Shown here in pieces: positions 1-12,100 of a stretch of DNA of 64,000 bases. The position numbers were made by a program, and so were the translations under genes. This DNA is from Fasciolopsis buskii (Eukaryota; Platyhelminthes; Trematoda; Plagiorchiida; Fasciolidae). Positions within the stretch are counted from its first letter, which is position 1. The number at the start of each line of letters is the position of its first letter. The stretch lies in the NCBI GenBank assembly GCA_008360955.1, contig LUCM01009328.1, positions 1-64,000 on the forward strand, read 5' to 3'. The notes under the pieces were generated by a model. It was not told where the DNA came from and made no database searches. It saw nothing but the letters and a program-made list of their open reading frames with translations.

Positions 1-1179
1 CAAGAGATGAGGAGAAACAGAAAACAAAATCCAGCAGATGGAAGCTCTGGCGCTACTGTTAGGAATCTCAAATCATTCGAGAAATCCCTGCGCCACTGCT
101 GATCACTTACCACTGTATACATATAATTCCACCCCATCCACCAACCTGCGCGTCCCTGCGCCTGTTTTAGCTACTACCTTTTAACGCATATATAAGCAGC
201 GCTTTTTTATTAGTAGGGCTGCCTCGCCCACGGCAGATTACTACCAATATGTTTTCTGAAACTTAATTTTATTTCGCAAAATCCTGTTGACTACGGTCTA
301 TTTTAGAGGGCCACGGCTTGACGATCCCAGTTGTTGTGGGATTACCCCCTCCAGCCGTGGTATTTAGTTCCATCCATCTATTATTTGTACTGCATGCGTT
401 GGCGCAAGCAAGTTTATTTGCTCCCCTTTCCCGGTTTGCCTTGCACATGATGCCCGAGGCGTCATCTCAATTTTCACCACTTCCCTTGCAAATGAAGTCT
501 TGCAGTTCCCATGGCAGATTTCATCCCCTACGACGCCTTTTCTGCCCTTGAACAGAAGACTAAGTTTCTCTGGCTGTTAGCAATCCGATCCTATCAGCGT
601 TCCATCACGACCGTCTTTGTCCGTCCGTCCTTCATGATGCAAAAGCGGCCACTCCTACCGCTGAATCCCAGCCCAGATCTAGCCAAAAGCCGATCCTTTA
701 TCTCTGCGCTCGCGAATTCCACCACGATCGAGTTGTCCGTGGATTTTCACTCGTGTCTACTCTATGCCACCTTTTTATAACAGCATCCTGTTTCAACTCA
801 GCCATCTTTGGACATTTCTAATTTTCTGCGGTCCAAAATCCTTCTAAACTTGGTTTCATTAATGAACAGCTCATCGACATTTTAAGTTTCTGTATCTGGC
901 TTTAGCTTGCTCGTGAGCTCTTCTCCCTTCAAACAGCTGATATTACAGTCCTTAAACTTTCCTTTTTAGGATTTTAAGTATAGTTTTACTCTCAACCGGA
1001 ATGTTCGTCAGCATCCTGACTTTGTTCGCTTTGTTGTCGGTCTTAGATTCCCTAATCTTCTTTTTCATCCTAACCCTAGTGTTGGGCAGTTTGCTCTTAC
1101 TTGGTGGAGTAAAGGGGAGAGACCTATATGAAACCTGGTCGGAAAATTGACTTTTTGCATCCGGGAGTTCTGTTGGATA
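1..1179. other. Unclassified sequence upstream of the first LINE
   Basis: Two short overlapping open frames on the + strand (318-551 and 511-780) have no recognisable domain. This is where the endonuclease part of the CR1-like element that follows would be expected, but I cannot see its motifs. No RNA gene or clear repeat boundary is visible. Confidence 0.3.
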
Positions 1180-3020
1180 ACGTCTTCAATCGGTTTGTGA
1201 AATGCAGGGCCAGTCGTGCTGGCTTTCTTTACCAGTCAACTCACAGTGAGTCGGTGTTGCCCGCAATTAGAAGGTAGGCAAATTGGGTGAAGTTCCACAG
1301 GAAAGTCGTCATTGGCAGAGACCGGGAAAACTCGTGAGAACGCAAAAAGTAAAATCACAGCTGAATTCGCAAGTATAGTACGAGGCCGGCACATGGGTAA
1401 AAGCACAGCCGCGTATCCCCTGGGAGATGGAGTCGAAAGCAACTTTGCCCAAACACAAGCAGTTGGTGAGTTCCATCTATCCCAGCAATGGCAGGCCTGG
1501 GGAAGCACTTAACCCACGGAAGAAATTTCCAGAAATGGAAGTATTGGATGGAAGCTGCCATAGGAGGATGGAACAGTCGATTCTACCAAAGCGCTGGGGA
1601 AACATCGGAGGTTACCCCCGAGTCCATCGTGCAAAACGAACATAGTGACTCCAGGCGGAACGGAGGGCTGAATACGTTCTTCAGCCGTGCTTGCGGTGAA
1701 AACTTCAACATGAAGCCATTGACTCCGACCACATTTCCTTTACGAAGATTTGGAAATCAACCAAGTTTTCAATAGCTCGATTTGCCCTAGGGATATGTTA
1801 AATTCCACTAGGGTAGAATACATAGTGGAACAGATGGCGGGGTACCACTGCTGGTTGCCCAGCAAAGTCAAAAATTAGTTGTATGGTAGTCACTTCAACA
1901 GGCCTGCGCGGAAGGTGATTTTGAAAGCGGAGTGGGGTAATGGGTTCTATTGTGCTGGGCAAATCCTGATGAACACTGTCCAGAGACAAGAAGAGGCAGC
2001 TGAAAATGACCAGGCAAAAGATGCTAACCATAGACTTCTGCAACAAATGGTCCAGTCTTTCGGAATCGCAGAATTAGCATTGGATTGTTTCCTAAGATTT
2101 CTGACTAATAGATCCATCTACATCAGAGTAGGAAGCGAAAAATCAGAGGAACTCGGGGCATCAAGTGGGTATATCCAATATTAGCCCTTGGAACGGTGTT
2201 ATTCTTTCTCTACTATTTTACGGCATACTTTAAGCTACCGGGCTCAACCTTCGCAGATGGCGTTAAATCCGTGGGAGCAGGAAAATCGCGAGGTTGGAGA
2301 GAGACAAAAGTAAAGTGCGTGATTGGGTCGGATAGTAGGATATGCTACTAGACGAAATTATAGGTGACTCACTGACCAGAGGTTCAGAAGGACTGACTGT
2401 AGCGGGCGAAAACGGGGATTTTTCAATTGGTGCGGTTCCCAGGATTGAGGATATGGTGATAGTCATGATCGCAGACTATAAATGGACTAAGCTATGCAAA
2501 AGGCTCCCCGAATGCAGGGGCCCCTTGTATTACGGTTGGCTGTAGCCAGTAGACCACCGGGTGTAACCATCCTTCTGTACAAGGCGGCAGTCTGGTCACA
2601 CCTGGAATACTGGATACAGGCACAAGCACAATTTCTTAAAAAAGCTTAGCTTGCTTCGAGATTATTCAATGGTTAGCCCCTAGAATAGGTGAGAGACAGA
2701 GGGGAACGTCATAAACCAGAAGGCTGAAAGACCTAAACCCGTACTCGACGGAAGACCGTAGATAAGGGAGCAATGTGATCAAAACGTTCAAGATAGATCG
2801 GGGTTTGATGGGATAGAACCTAAAGACGTTTTCGGAAAACAACCAAAGAAAGAGCGTAAGGCAATGGTATAAAGTTGTGGCAGGCCGAATCCAGCTTTAA
2901 CGAGCGTGCAAACGCTTCTTGAAATAGATTGGTCGGGGTTTGGAAGGGCTATCATAAGAAGTAGTATGCACCGAAGGTTTCAACGCTTTTGAAGCATTAT
3001 TAGATAAGATGAAGTAAAAA
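1180..3020 (+). mobile_element. CR1-like LINE remnant A (reverse transcriptase to C-terminus)
   Basis: A decayed non-LTR retrotransposon read in several frames broken by stops. Visible in order are: a thumb/finger-like stretch FLTNRSIYIRVG near 2095-2130, which resembles the FL.NR...VRVG segment just before the PQGSVLGP box of CR1/Jockey reverse transcriptases; LYKAAVWSHLEYWIQA at about 2574-2621, matching the family's LYK..VR.HLEYC.QAW signature; and a C-terminal segment at about 2938-3017 (EVVCTEGFNAFEALLDKM) that matches the family's EVV.A.S.NAFK..LD end. No intact catalytic YADD is readable. The order and spacing fit one element that lost its coding capacity by point mutation and small indels. 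The 5' limit is approximate. The clade is inferred from motif style, so a Jockey-group element is also possible. Confidence 0.7.
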
Positions 3021-3479
3021 ATCTTCCCGGTATTAGGGAGCTACGATACGGAGTGTTGCAGAGCAGATCGAGTGATGAAAAGGTTATTGTGATGTAAAAT
3101 AGTGAGAGATGCTGTTTTGAATCTAGAATGAAAATTCTATGTTCTCTTCTTATTTTGGCAAGACACCAGACGTCTTGTGCTCGACAATTCCATTGGTTTG
3201 CCAATGTCAACGATTCTAACGTAATCCGGGATCTGCGGTTGATTGAATGATGAAGTAATGTCCCTTGCAACTTTACCGACTTTTTGGTGATCAGGTGTTT
3301 CAGACGTCCGGAACTCTCACTTGATTAGCAGATAGCCGACTCTTCCCAACTGTTGTCTTCCTTCGATTGGAAGCCGCTCCTCCTCTTGAAGTTTTCCTGG
3401 AAGGAACTGTGTGGTTATGTTGCCATATAACACTTAACAGGGCCTTCACAAATTTCCTAAATCATTCGAACTCTTCAAG
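3021..3479. other. Spacer between LINE remnants A and B
   Basis: A - strand open frame (2980-3270) overlaps the end of remnant A and looks like its shadow. I see nothing else here that I can name. Confidence 0.3.
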
Positions 3480-4060
3480 TCTAAAATTGGCAGCATAAAT
3501 TGAACGAGCAGCATGCTTTTGTCACCCGACCCGAGGTCTACCTGAGCAATTTTTTCAACACAGGTGACTTAGCCCTGGAAAATCCCCGTGTTCTTCCCGT
3601 TGCGTTCTCCCTTAATGTGGTACGTTCATTAGCTTCACACTTCTGCAGCACTTTTAGCTTAAACTCGGCAACCAGCAATGCATTTCACCTGCGGAAACAA
3701 CGCTGGGTCATATTTCATTCTTGTGGGCGCAAATTCTCCAATTACTGCAGAAGCACCACAAGGATCGGTGCTGAGCTCTTTATATTTTTTGTATATATCA
3801 AAGACTTCCCATGAACGTGTTCGTTAGCGTTGCCACATATGCGGATGATGCAACCCTCTGGAGCCCAATTTCGTGTTTTTATGGCCAGCCATCAGCAATG
3901 CAAATTGAGAGCTTTAAGAAGAGATCCATTCTATTGGCGGCAATGAATGCATCAAAAGTGCGGCAGGTTAAGCGGACGACCAAGTTGTCTATCACTAAGG
4001 CTGCTACTTTAACAAAAATTGAATATGGTCTGCTGAGATTTTCATGAAACGCAAGATTTC
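3480..4060 (+). mobile_element. CR1-like LINE fragment B (reverse transcriptase palm)
   Basis: This short fragment keeps two diagnostic reverse transcriptase boxes in neighbouring frames. APQGSVLSS at 3753-3779 corresponds to motif B (VPQGSVLGP), followed by LYFLYI at the position of LLFLLYIND. YADDATLW at 3838-3861 corresponds to catalytic motif C, with both aspartates retained. A frameshift separates the two boxes. The fragment lies between two other + strand copies of the same general clade; whether the three share a subfamily cannot be judged by eye. Confidence 0.7.
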
Positions 4061-4559
4061 CATTCAAATTTCACTGACACCTCGCTGGTATTTGGCGTTC
4101 CGGGCATTTAATCTGATCCACAGAACTTTCAAGCGACGACAGAATAAACCTAGAGTACCCACGAAACCTTCTTCAATACGAAGGCCAGATCGGACGTGGT
4201 GGCTTCGTTCTATGACAGTAGGCACTTGATAGGGCCCGGAGGAACACTACCAAAATCGACTGGGTGTCCATCAGACAACCTTGCCCTCCCTACTCCCAAA
4301 CCTCAACCTCTACCCGCTTGAATTGCAACGCGCCTCAAATCGGGCCAAGCAGAAAGACACTTTGGCTTTCACCCTATCATACCAAGTGGACTATCCAGAA
4401 CGGCTCCAAACTTTGGTCTTACTGAGATCTAGTAGTTTACCCATAGAATGGCATCCACGTGAAAAATCCTGGAAGATATAAGACCATCCTCAGAAATGTT
4501 CGTTTTCAAGATAAACCGAGATCCCATTTGTGTCAAACAGACTACCCCTCAACTTTAGC
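4061..4559. other. Unclassified, probably LINE-derived
   Basis: Short + strand frames (4044-4229, 4281-4481) have no motif I can assign. By position between two LINE fragments this may be the decayed end of fragment B or the start of fragment C. Confidence 0.25.
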
Positions 4560-5830
4560 CAAGCCCCGTTAGGGGCGGATGGATGAAAGCCCAGGTTAAA
4601 TGTTTGGATCCGTAAGGATTTTAAAGGAGCCATTAGGGAGCTAGGTGAATTCACAAAGCTTGCAAGGAAAACCGACAGTCGTACCGGTGTATAAAGGCGG
4701 TCACGGAAATTGGGGTAGCAGGCAAAGACCGGTGAGTCCGACATCAATTTTGCTGAAAGCTTTCAAAAGGGTACTTCACGACGTGATAGTCAACCAACTG
4801 CGGGCCAGCATATTAAAATAGCGGGACAACATGGTTTTTGGCGCAAACGTTCATGTCTGACCGACCTAATAATATTCCCGGTCAAAATAATAGGGGCGAA
4901 GGAGTAGAAGTCTGCTATCTGGAATTTCAGAAGTCCTTTGATTCCGTGAAACATAGTTTTCTTGACCAGAAGGTGAATGCTATTGGAATGATTGTTAAGG
5001 TGAACAACTGGATAGCAAAAAGTCCGAAGGGTGGATCTTTTAGTATGAGAGTCGTGGGGTCCGTCGGACGGAGGAATGCCGTACAGCTAGGTGCCTCGGA
5101 GGTTTGTCTTAGGGCCACTGCTCCTCCACCATATATATGTCAGCAAAATGGAAAAATTGGTTGGAAACTCCATACTTTATGTTTGCTGAGCACACCCAAA
5201 CTAATAGTTTGGGCAGCAAACAATGAGGCTATACAGAAGGATCTGAATAACGTTTAGTAGTGGTCAGGAAAATGGGTTCTTCCGTTGAAGCCGAAAAAAT
5301 GCCAGCGGCCCATGAAAAGAGATGCGAATTTCCAGCTACGTGGGTCCACCTGGGATTCAGGTCGCGATAGAAAAAGCCAGCAAGCAAGGGACCCCGGGAT
5401 AGTAGTGAATGCGGACTTCAAATTTAGTCTGAAACGTAAGTAGGCGGCCAAAATGGCGTGGTGTTCCTTAAGCCATTTAAGGGTAACCGTAGGATCCAAG
5501 AGGCCACAACTTCTGTTGCCGCTCAAGGCGCCTGACCGACAGTTTCTGGAATACAGTTTCCACGCATGGAGACCAGAATTGGTAAGAAATAAAGAAATTC
5601 TTGGACGTGTTCAGTGTGTTTTACACGCCATTTCGGAGATGGAAAGTACATGGAAATTGAGCACAGGGTGCCTGGTTTATTGTCATTGATCCAATGGGAA
5701 GATAACCTGTGTAAATCAGCGATTCGTTTAAATGGACCGCACCGAATGGAAATGGCACCATTTGTCGATAATGTGAAGGCAAATCTGCGATTGGTTTATT
5801 ATTTTCTGAGAAAAATAGATGGGAATGCAT
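4560..5830 (+). mobile_element. CR1-like LINE remnant C (most of the reverse transcriptase)
   Basis: This is the best preserved of the three 5' copies. From N to C it shows: PVYKGGHGNWGS..RPVS at about 4684-4737 (family P.YK.G....NYRPIS); catalytic motif A LEFQKSFDSVKH at 4919-4954 (family LDF.KAFDSV.H, Asp retained); a corrupted motif B/C zone; WSGKWVLPLKP.KC at about 5257-5303 (family W...W.L.FN..KC); IVVNADFKFSLK at about 5400-5435 (family VV...LKFS); and FLEYSFHAW at 5543-5569 (family LEYC.QAW). Stops interrupt it, for example at 5255-5257, so it is non-coding now. The 3' untranslated tail probably continues to about 5925. Confidence 0.8.
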
Positions 5831-5929
5831 GACGATGTTGGACTGTGCTATAGCATACTGGTGTTACGCTCGTTAGAATTAATACGGTATTAATAAAGCA
5901 ATACACTTGGACTATGACTAGTTATTGAC
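5831..5929 (+). other. Probable 3' tail of LINE remnant C
   Basis: The sequence after the last recognisable reverse transcriptase residues contains ACGGTATTAATAAAGCAATAC (about 5883-5902). The core ATTAATAAAG also occurs in the 3' tail of the SINE at 55141-55320. This could be the LINE 3' end. The boundary is not defined by a target-site duplication that I can see. Confidence 0.35.
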
Positions 5930-6560
5930 GCAGTCAATCATGCGTTTGTGTAGACAGCCTGATGGTCTGCCGTCCTCCGTCTATTGGTGCTTTGCCCGGA
6001 AGCAACCATTCGGTGCTAGGTTGCTAGTTCCGACCACCCTCCCTTTTATGGGTGGTCCCAGGTAGGTTCTCACCCTGCCGGTGTTCGTAGAACGCACTGG
6101 TGCAGCTGCGATTTGTGTTATCCCTTCTCGAGTTTGCACCCCAAAATTTCTATATGCATCTGGCAACTGGCTTGTTGCCAGGCCTGGCGGTTTGCGTTTC
6201 TGCTGGAAGTCTACCAGCCCTTAATATTGTGCTAGACTCCGATTGCGTTTTGCGCACTCTTGTGGTCTCCGACAGCGCTGTGACTTTGGGTGCCGCCTGG
6301 CTATCGAGTTCACCAGTTATTGCCCCGAATTTTGTTTGTCGTCTCAAAACGTGTGGCCATGAATGTTCCCTCTTTCTTTGGGTAGGCAAATTCTGTCACC
6401 ATAGGTCCACGAGCCTCCCTTTTAAGGCCGAAGCTTTTCTTCATGTTCATTGCGGCTTCTTGGGTATAAGTGCAATCGTTAGACGCACTAACCGGCAAGC
6501 TGCTTCCCGTTTTTTTATTTTTGTTTCTTACTGACTTCTCTTGTTTCATTGATACATCTG
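5930..6560 (-). other. Unclassified stretch with overlapping - strand open frames
   Basis: Overlapping - strand frames at 6310-6549, 6150-6389 and 5981-6166 read as Lys/Arg/Thr-rich peptides without stops for 60-80 codons each, with frame changes between them. This is what a decayed retrotransposon ORF or a repeat-derived frame would look like. No zinc knuckle, reverse transcriptase or integrase motif is visible, so I do not assign it. Confidence 0.2.
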
Positions 6561-8301
6561 GGACACGCTCAGACTAGATTTCAAGATGGAGGTCAAAGCG
6601 GCGCTTTGCTAAAAGTAAGTGGCTTAGTTGAAGCTAGACCAAAATTATCGTTTCCGTGATAGCCTTTAGCAAATGTCCGTTGTTATCGCATTTTAGCTTT
6701 TTGTAGTAGAATGATCTCTCGCTGTTTTGCTTTTATTAAAAATTTTGGATTCTATCATTCTGAAGTTTTTAGGACTATCTCTTCCACCAAAATACGGCTT
6801 GCGATTCATGGCTGAGTATGACGATATTTGGCCCCAGATAACTACACATATGTATCTGTGCTTTGTATCTACTGCGACGGTCATATATGTACGTTAGTTG
6901 GATGGCATAAGTAAAAGCGTTGTCAGGTCATGTTAACTGAACACTTTGGACCAAGTACTGACTTTCTGTAGTATAATTCAATGATCGTTTTTTAAACGCT
7001 AAGACCACCTTCCCTGACCCTTAACTAAGATTGCAAGAAGTTTGGTCTGACGGTTCATCTGAGACGCTAGACAAGGCATTGTTCTCTGTATTTGTGAGGT
7101 AAAATATGTGAATGTTAGAGCTCAGTAGATTGTCGACATGCACTGTAACTGAATTTTTCTCCCTTATAGAAAGTGAAGTGGGTTTCCATCCTCCTGCTGT
7201 CGAAGCGTCTTCTGACTTAAAATGTTCTCGGTGCAAAAACATGGACGATGAGTCACCCAGTCGTGCATTCTTGTAATTTACTGGAATTTGAGTTATCCTA
7301 GCCGTTTGTTTAAATTTCTCACTTAACTGGGTCGTTGCTGGGCTCTCTGATAAACTTGCGAGATTTTTTGCTGCCATACAGGACGTTTGCGTGCCGTCCG
7401 TTATATTTGCGGAGCTCTTACTTGATAGGCATATTCTCTTCTGTCCTACAAAATGTGACGTCTGAATCTCTTTCATGGATCAATGACCCCTATAGCACTG
7501 CCTCGATATACATAATGTACGTAATTATAATTATGCCAGAAATGTTTAATGACTGTTGAATTGAAGCCTTGTGTAAATGTTTATTTAGTCGCAGACAGTC
7601 TGTAGTTATCTGCTGGCTGTTGTCTGTTTCCATATATATTCTTTTTCATTCTTTATACAAAATCTTGCAATAATTTCGCGGCATTTCTTCTGCGGTTGTT
7701 TATGAAAACGTTTTTACTGATCTCTGGCTTCTCTGACGCGGGTTTTTTGTTCACGCTTTAATTCGTTTGCTAGATGCTCTGCATTACTTTGCGCTGCACA
7801 GCTTTTCACGCCTTCCTTATTAGTTCGTGAAGCGATTTTTAAAACTCATCATTTACGCACCAAAAATTCCCACGCAGCCGCTGCATGTTAAAATCTCTTA
7901 CGTTGGATTTCATGTCTACGAATTCTGGTTTCCGTTGTGTGGGTAAACGTCCGTCCATCATTAAAAACATGATGTCAACAGAAACTTCGTGTAACAACGT
8001 GTTCAGTACTAGAGGAAACCGGCGTGCATAGTTGGCTTGGAAAATGACATGACATGAAATGAATCCCGGACCCGTCGAACTTTTTGTCAAACTGTTGCAC
8101 TCCGGCCACTTGTCAGTATTTCTTGTAAGTGGTTTGGGGATTGATATTTGCCAGCTGAACTTAAAGCAACTTCGGTGCAAATATTTTTCTTTTTCTGATG
8201 TAAATGTTGTCATCGCCGTAATACATACACTTGTAGAATAATTTAAGGTTTTCCTACTAACTGGCGGCTAGGCTGACTGAATTTTTCTTTCTGGTCCTTA
8301 G
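6561..8301. other. Unclassified region with two undiagnosed - strand open frames
   Basis: The frame at 7021-7476 (151 codons, - strand, ATG to stop, with an in-frame stop two codons before its ATG) is Ser/Thr/Asn-rich. The frame at 7839-8213 (124 codons, - strand) has no recognisable domain. Neither has a family match I know, and neither has clear splice signals joining it to a neighbour. They are long for chance frames at this base composition but not conclusive. Confidence 0.2.
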
Positions 8302-8464
8302 GCGGATGAAATTTCAGATTTTCTTTGTGCTCATGTTCCCGTGGACGATAGTGTTGATATTGTACACAGCATCTGTCCCACGTCTGTTCCTTCAAATGCT
8401 GTTGACTAGAGATGACGTGCCAGAGTCCGTACCATCTTGCGTATTTGCGGAGTCTATCACTGCG
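8302..8464 (+). CDS. Candidate first coding exon of an unknown membrane protein
   Basis: I do not recognise this gene, but the stretch has the anatomy of an exon. A strong polypyrimidine tract and AG (8300-8301) precede it. An ATG at 8306 opens 53 codons without a stop, and a consensus GTAAGT donor follows at 8465. The encoded start is a short basic cap followed by a hydrophobic run of roughly 25 residues (MKFQIFFVLMFPWTIVLIL and onward), then a charged segment (LLTRDDVPES). That layout suits a signal anchor or signal peptide, as in type II membrane proteins such as Golgi glycosyltransferases, but no catalytic domain is in view. It is phase 0 at its end. A chance arrangement cannot be excluded. 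Confidence 0.3.
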
Positions 8465-8899
8465 GTAAGTTAATTCCATAGAAAACCTAATGGAAGCCAT
8501 ATATTAGATCTCGGATTGAAAATAAGTATAGGCCCAACGCCACCACCTGTAAATGGAACCGTAGGAGAGCGACAAACAGGAGGAAAAAACAATTAACAAT
8601 AACAAGGCAGCTGTTTCTTTGTGTTTTCACCGTACACACCTTGTAATGTTTTGGTTGATTTTGGTTTGTTTTTAAAGGAATGAATTCTACGGACAGACAG
8701 TGCAGCATTCGCACCACTACCTTCGGTTTTAAACCTTTTCATTTACCTCCAACCAACAACAGTCTTCATCTCTAGAACCTTAACCAGGAAGGCAGAAGCA
8801 CCAACCGAAGACAAAGCTGACGTTAGCTTCTTCATACCAAAAAGCCAAACCATTTTCTTACCACCACGTCGAATTTTTGTCCTTGCCCTGCGCGTGCAG

Positions 8900-9130
8900 A
8901 TAGAGCACGGAACAATGAACGACGGGCCTCCACAGATGCTACTTAGATCGTTTATCTCAGTCAGAGGGCGCAATCAACGTTCCCGTCACACAAACAGTAC
9001 TTCGGAGAAATCGGCGATCCATCACAGTAATTCACTGGGTATGCCCGACGCGAATAGGACAGGTCTCGCAGCTGCAAAGAAGAGCACTGCAAATTGTGTA
9101 GTTGTACGCCGTTTCTTGAGCGAATTTTAA
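8900..9130 (+). CDS. Possible second exon of the same unknown gene
   Basis: A pyrimidine-rich stretch ending TGCAG (8895-8899) could be an acceptor. Splicing there from the donor at 8465 keeps phase 0 and gives 76 further codons (start IEHGTMNDGPPQ) to a TAA at 9128-9130. An internal GTATG at about 9039 could instead be a donor to a later exon. The peptide is polar, Ser/Arg/Asn-rich and matches no family I know. The link to 8302-8464 rests only on frame compatibility and splice-site quality. Confidence 0.2.
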   Translation: MEHGTMNDGPPQMLLRSFISVRGRNQRSRHTNSTSEKSAIHHSNSLGMPDANRTGLAAAKKSTANCVVVRRFLSEF

Positions 9131-12100
9131 AATAATGACTATGAAATTCACGCAGTGGATCGTTTTGGTCGCCAATATTTTGCTTGACTGTTAGCAAGTC
9201 AGACGAAAAGTACGCAAAGTAAAAGGTAGCACCAAAGTAGGCCATTCTATTTCAGTACTTTAGTTTTCATGTGCCACTAGCGTAAAGCTGGCAGTCAGTA
9301 GATTATCAAGTGAGAAGTCAAGTACATTATTGCATGTTGCTTATGTCAAGAAATGTCTTTTTCATGCTTGCGACTTTGTAATCAGTTTAACGCATCCGAG
9401 ATAACATTTTCATGGACAAAGATATATGCTAAACACCATTCGTCACTTGATACTGTTACCTTAATATATTACCAGGACGACTCAATCAAACCACAGCTGA
9501 AACCAGTTAACGTCGGGCGTTAAATTGAAATCCAGGATAGAACTATCACGGCGGGCAGGTTACGCCCTTAAACGTAAGCTGTACTGTTGTTTATGCTAGT
9601 TATTGTTTAACCTGAGAATAGGAAATGTGCAAATCTCAAGTGCATTTTGCACTTGAAAGCTGGAAACGTTAAAAACCCACTTGTCAGCGGCTTTGTTTGT
9701 CGCTTGCGTGCCTGCAACGTTTGTGCACCGATTCAGCGGCCACCGATGACCTTACGAAAAGCTCATATCCTTTCAACCATTAAAACAATTCCAGTATAAT
9801 CCGTTTAATCGTACATGTCCGTAGGATAAAATCTCAACCGTCTCTTCAGGAAAACACTGGATATGGTTGCAGAGGTGAAATGAAGTATCTGAAATGAACC
9901 TATTTATGCTGCAACTGCGTTCGATGAAGCTGAAATTATTTATAAGCTGGAATAGGCGTACTTCATACTCCTTCCGAAGCATGACTTAGTCGCTCCCGGC
10001 ATTACCTACTATAATCTGCCAACCAGATCCAGGTAGAGTAACACACATGGCCATGAAGTAATATATGATTTAATATTATGTAGGAGAGATATAGGGTTTT
10101 TTCGGTTTATCGACAAGTGGCGTGTATCACAGGAGGAACGAAATACTCTTCACAGCGTGGAAACGGAGACTTGCTTATCAGTTCTACACAGCTGATTAAT
10201 TACGATTATACCAGTTATTAAGAGCGAATCCCAAAAAAGCGGTGGATGAAGGAAGTAATCCAAACATCAGCTACGGAACGTTTTCGCATAAACGCAAGAT
10301 GTAAAAAAGCTTTCGTTCAATTAAAGCTACTCCGCCGTGAGTGAAACACAAGAAAACAAGATCGTTTTATTTTTCACCATTGCTTAAATTTACCCCCGTT
10401 CAATTGCACAGTTTTAGGAGGATTAACGAAACAAAAAAGGAGTACTCATGAGATTGCCCGGAACAAGCTCCTCTTGAGTGATTCACATGGAATTGTTGAA
10501 AACCAGACGACATCTTTGTCATGCATTCTATGGTTGCCCTTCTTATTGTTCGTTTTTATATATCCATATGTATTTCACTACGTGCGATACTACACGTGTT
10601 GGCAATGAGGTGTGCAAACGCTCCCTAAAGTTATTGATGTTGCAAAAATACATCGTGGTGTACTTTTCTCTAGGGCTTTCGGTTTAGGTAAGAGATAATT
10701 GCCTTAGTGGACGACTATATAATACTCCTCCAATAGTTTAGCTGTAACTTCAGAACACAAACCATGAGATTACTTGAGGACTTATTCTCATTCCTGGTAA
10801 CTAGTTTACTTTGCCTGGGAGCAAACCCAAGCGCCACAAAGGGGGCGGCAAAAATTGTATTGAAGAAATTTGCTCCTGGCTGTTGCCACGCCTGAAAACC
10901 GGGTCAAACAACGCTTTTGATAGGCGAATCAGATGTAGCTTACACGAATAACTGCCACTTGAGTATAACCGACACATGCGTTATTTGTTTCGTTAAACCG
11001 GAAGCTATGAAAAACTTTTCGTAATAGCCTTGTCTTAACACTCGCGAGCCTCTTAGCACAGAAGTAAATTTTTCACTATCCTTGGATAAATTGAACAAGT
11101 TCCCTCAGGATGTGTAGTAGCCTGTGATGACTTTTACATTTCCATCATTGATTGTCTGTTCCACGCTGGATAACCTCAGTATATGCTCGTCATTAACAGG
11201 TGATTAGTTCTTGTGTTCCTGGTAAATAGCCAAATGGTTTTGCCGTTTAAATCAAATTTGAACTTGTATAGCTTCTATACTACAATCCTTCTCTTCCAAT
11301 TTTATCACAGAGATTGAAAAACAAATTCATTCAATACAAGCACACAACACAGAATTTTCAAGTTAATTACGTAAACTGTGATCCTAGTACAACGGTACTC
11401 ATTAATTCCACCGACCTAAAAACGAACTGTTAGTAAACACATTTAGGTAGACTTACCGGAAAGTATAATTTAATATTGGGTCTCAGTGGTTTTAGCAATA
11501 CTAGTGATCTAACGCTCATGTTCCCATAAACGTCACTTGGGTACATATCCCAGTGATGTACGGTATATATTTAGGGAAATCACTTGGTGACAATTTATAC
11601 TCAACTGAAACATTGATGCTATTAGTATGAAGGCTTGTTCATGCCTCTTTGACAGGGATGTTGTACAGAACGACAAAACATGTGCGGTTAATCATTATTC
11701 TAATCCTTTCACGTAAGCTTTTCAGGATAAATATGTGCGTCATACAAATATACCGGAAATGTTTACTCCATTATCATGTTAAAAAGAAAAGCAACTGAAA
11801 TTCACCGCACATGATTAACGTAATAAACCGACGAAGGAGTATCATTTACGCGATAACGCTTATTCCGGCTCACATCGTGCCTAGGTGGACGGAATTACGG
11901 TTACTCCCGGCGCAAATCAGTGCATCCAGTGTTAAGTAGAGTAACATTATTTTAAATCCTATGTGTATACTTCATTTTTAAAGTGCCCAATTTCGAAGCG
12001 GTCGTAGAAATGACCAGTTATTCCGTACCAATTGAGTAACTGAATGTCATTGCCAACTAAACAGTCAATCTATCACTAAATCGATGAATGTAAATTGGTG

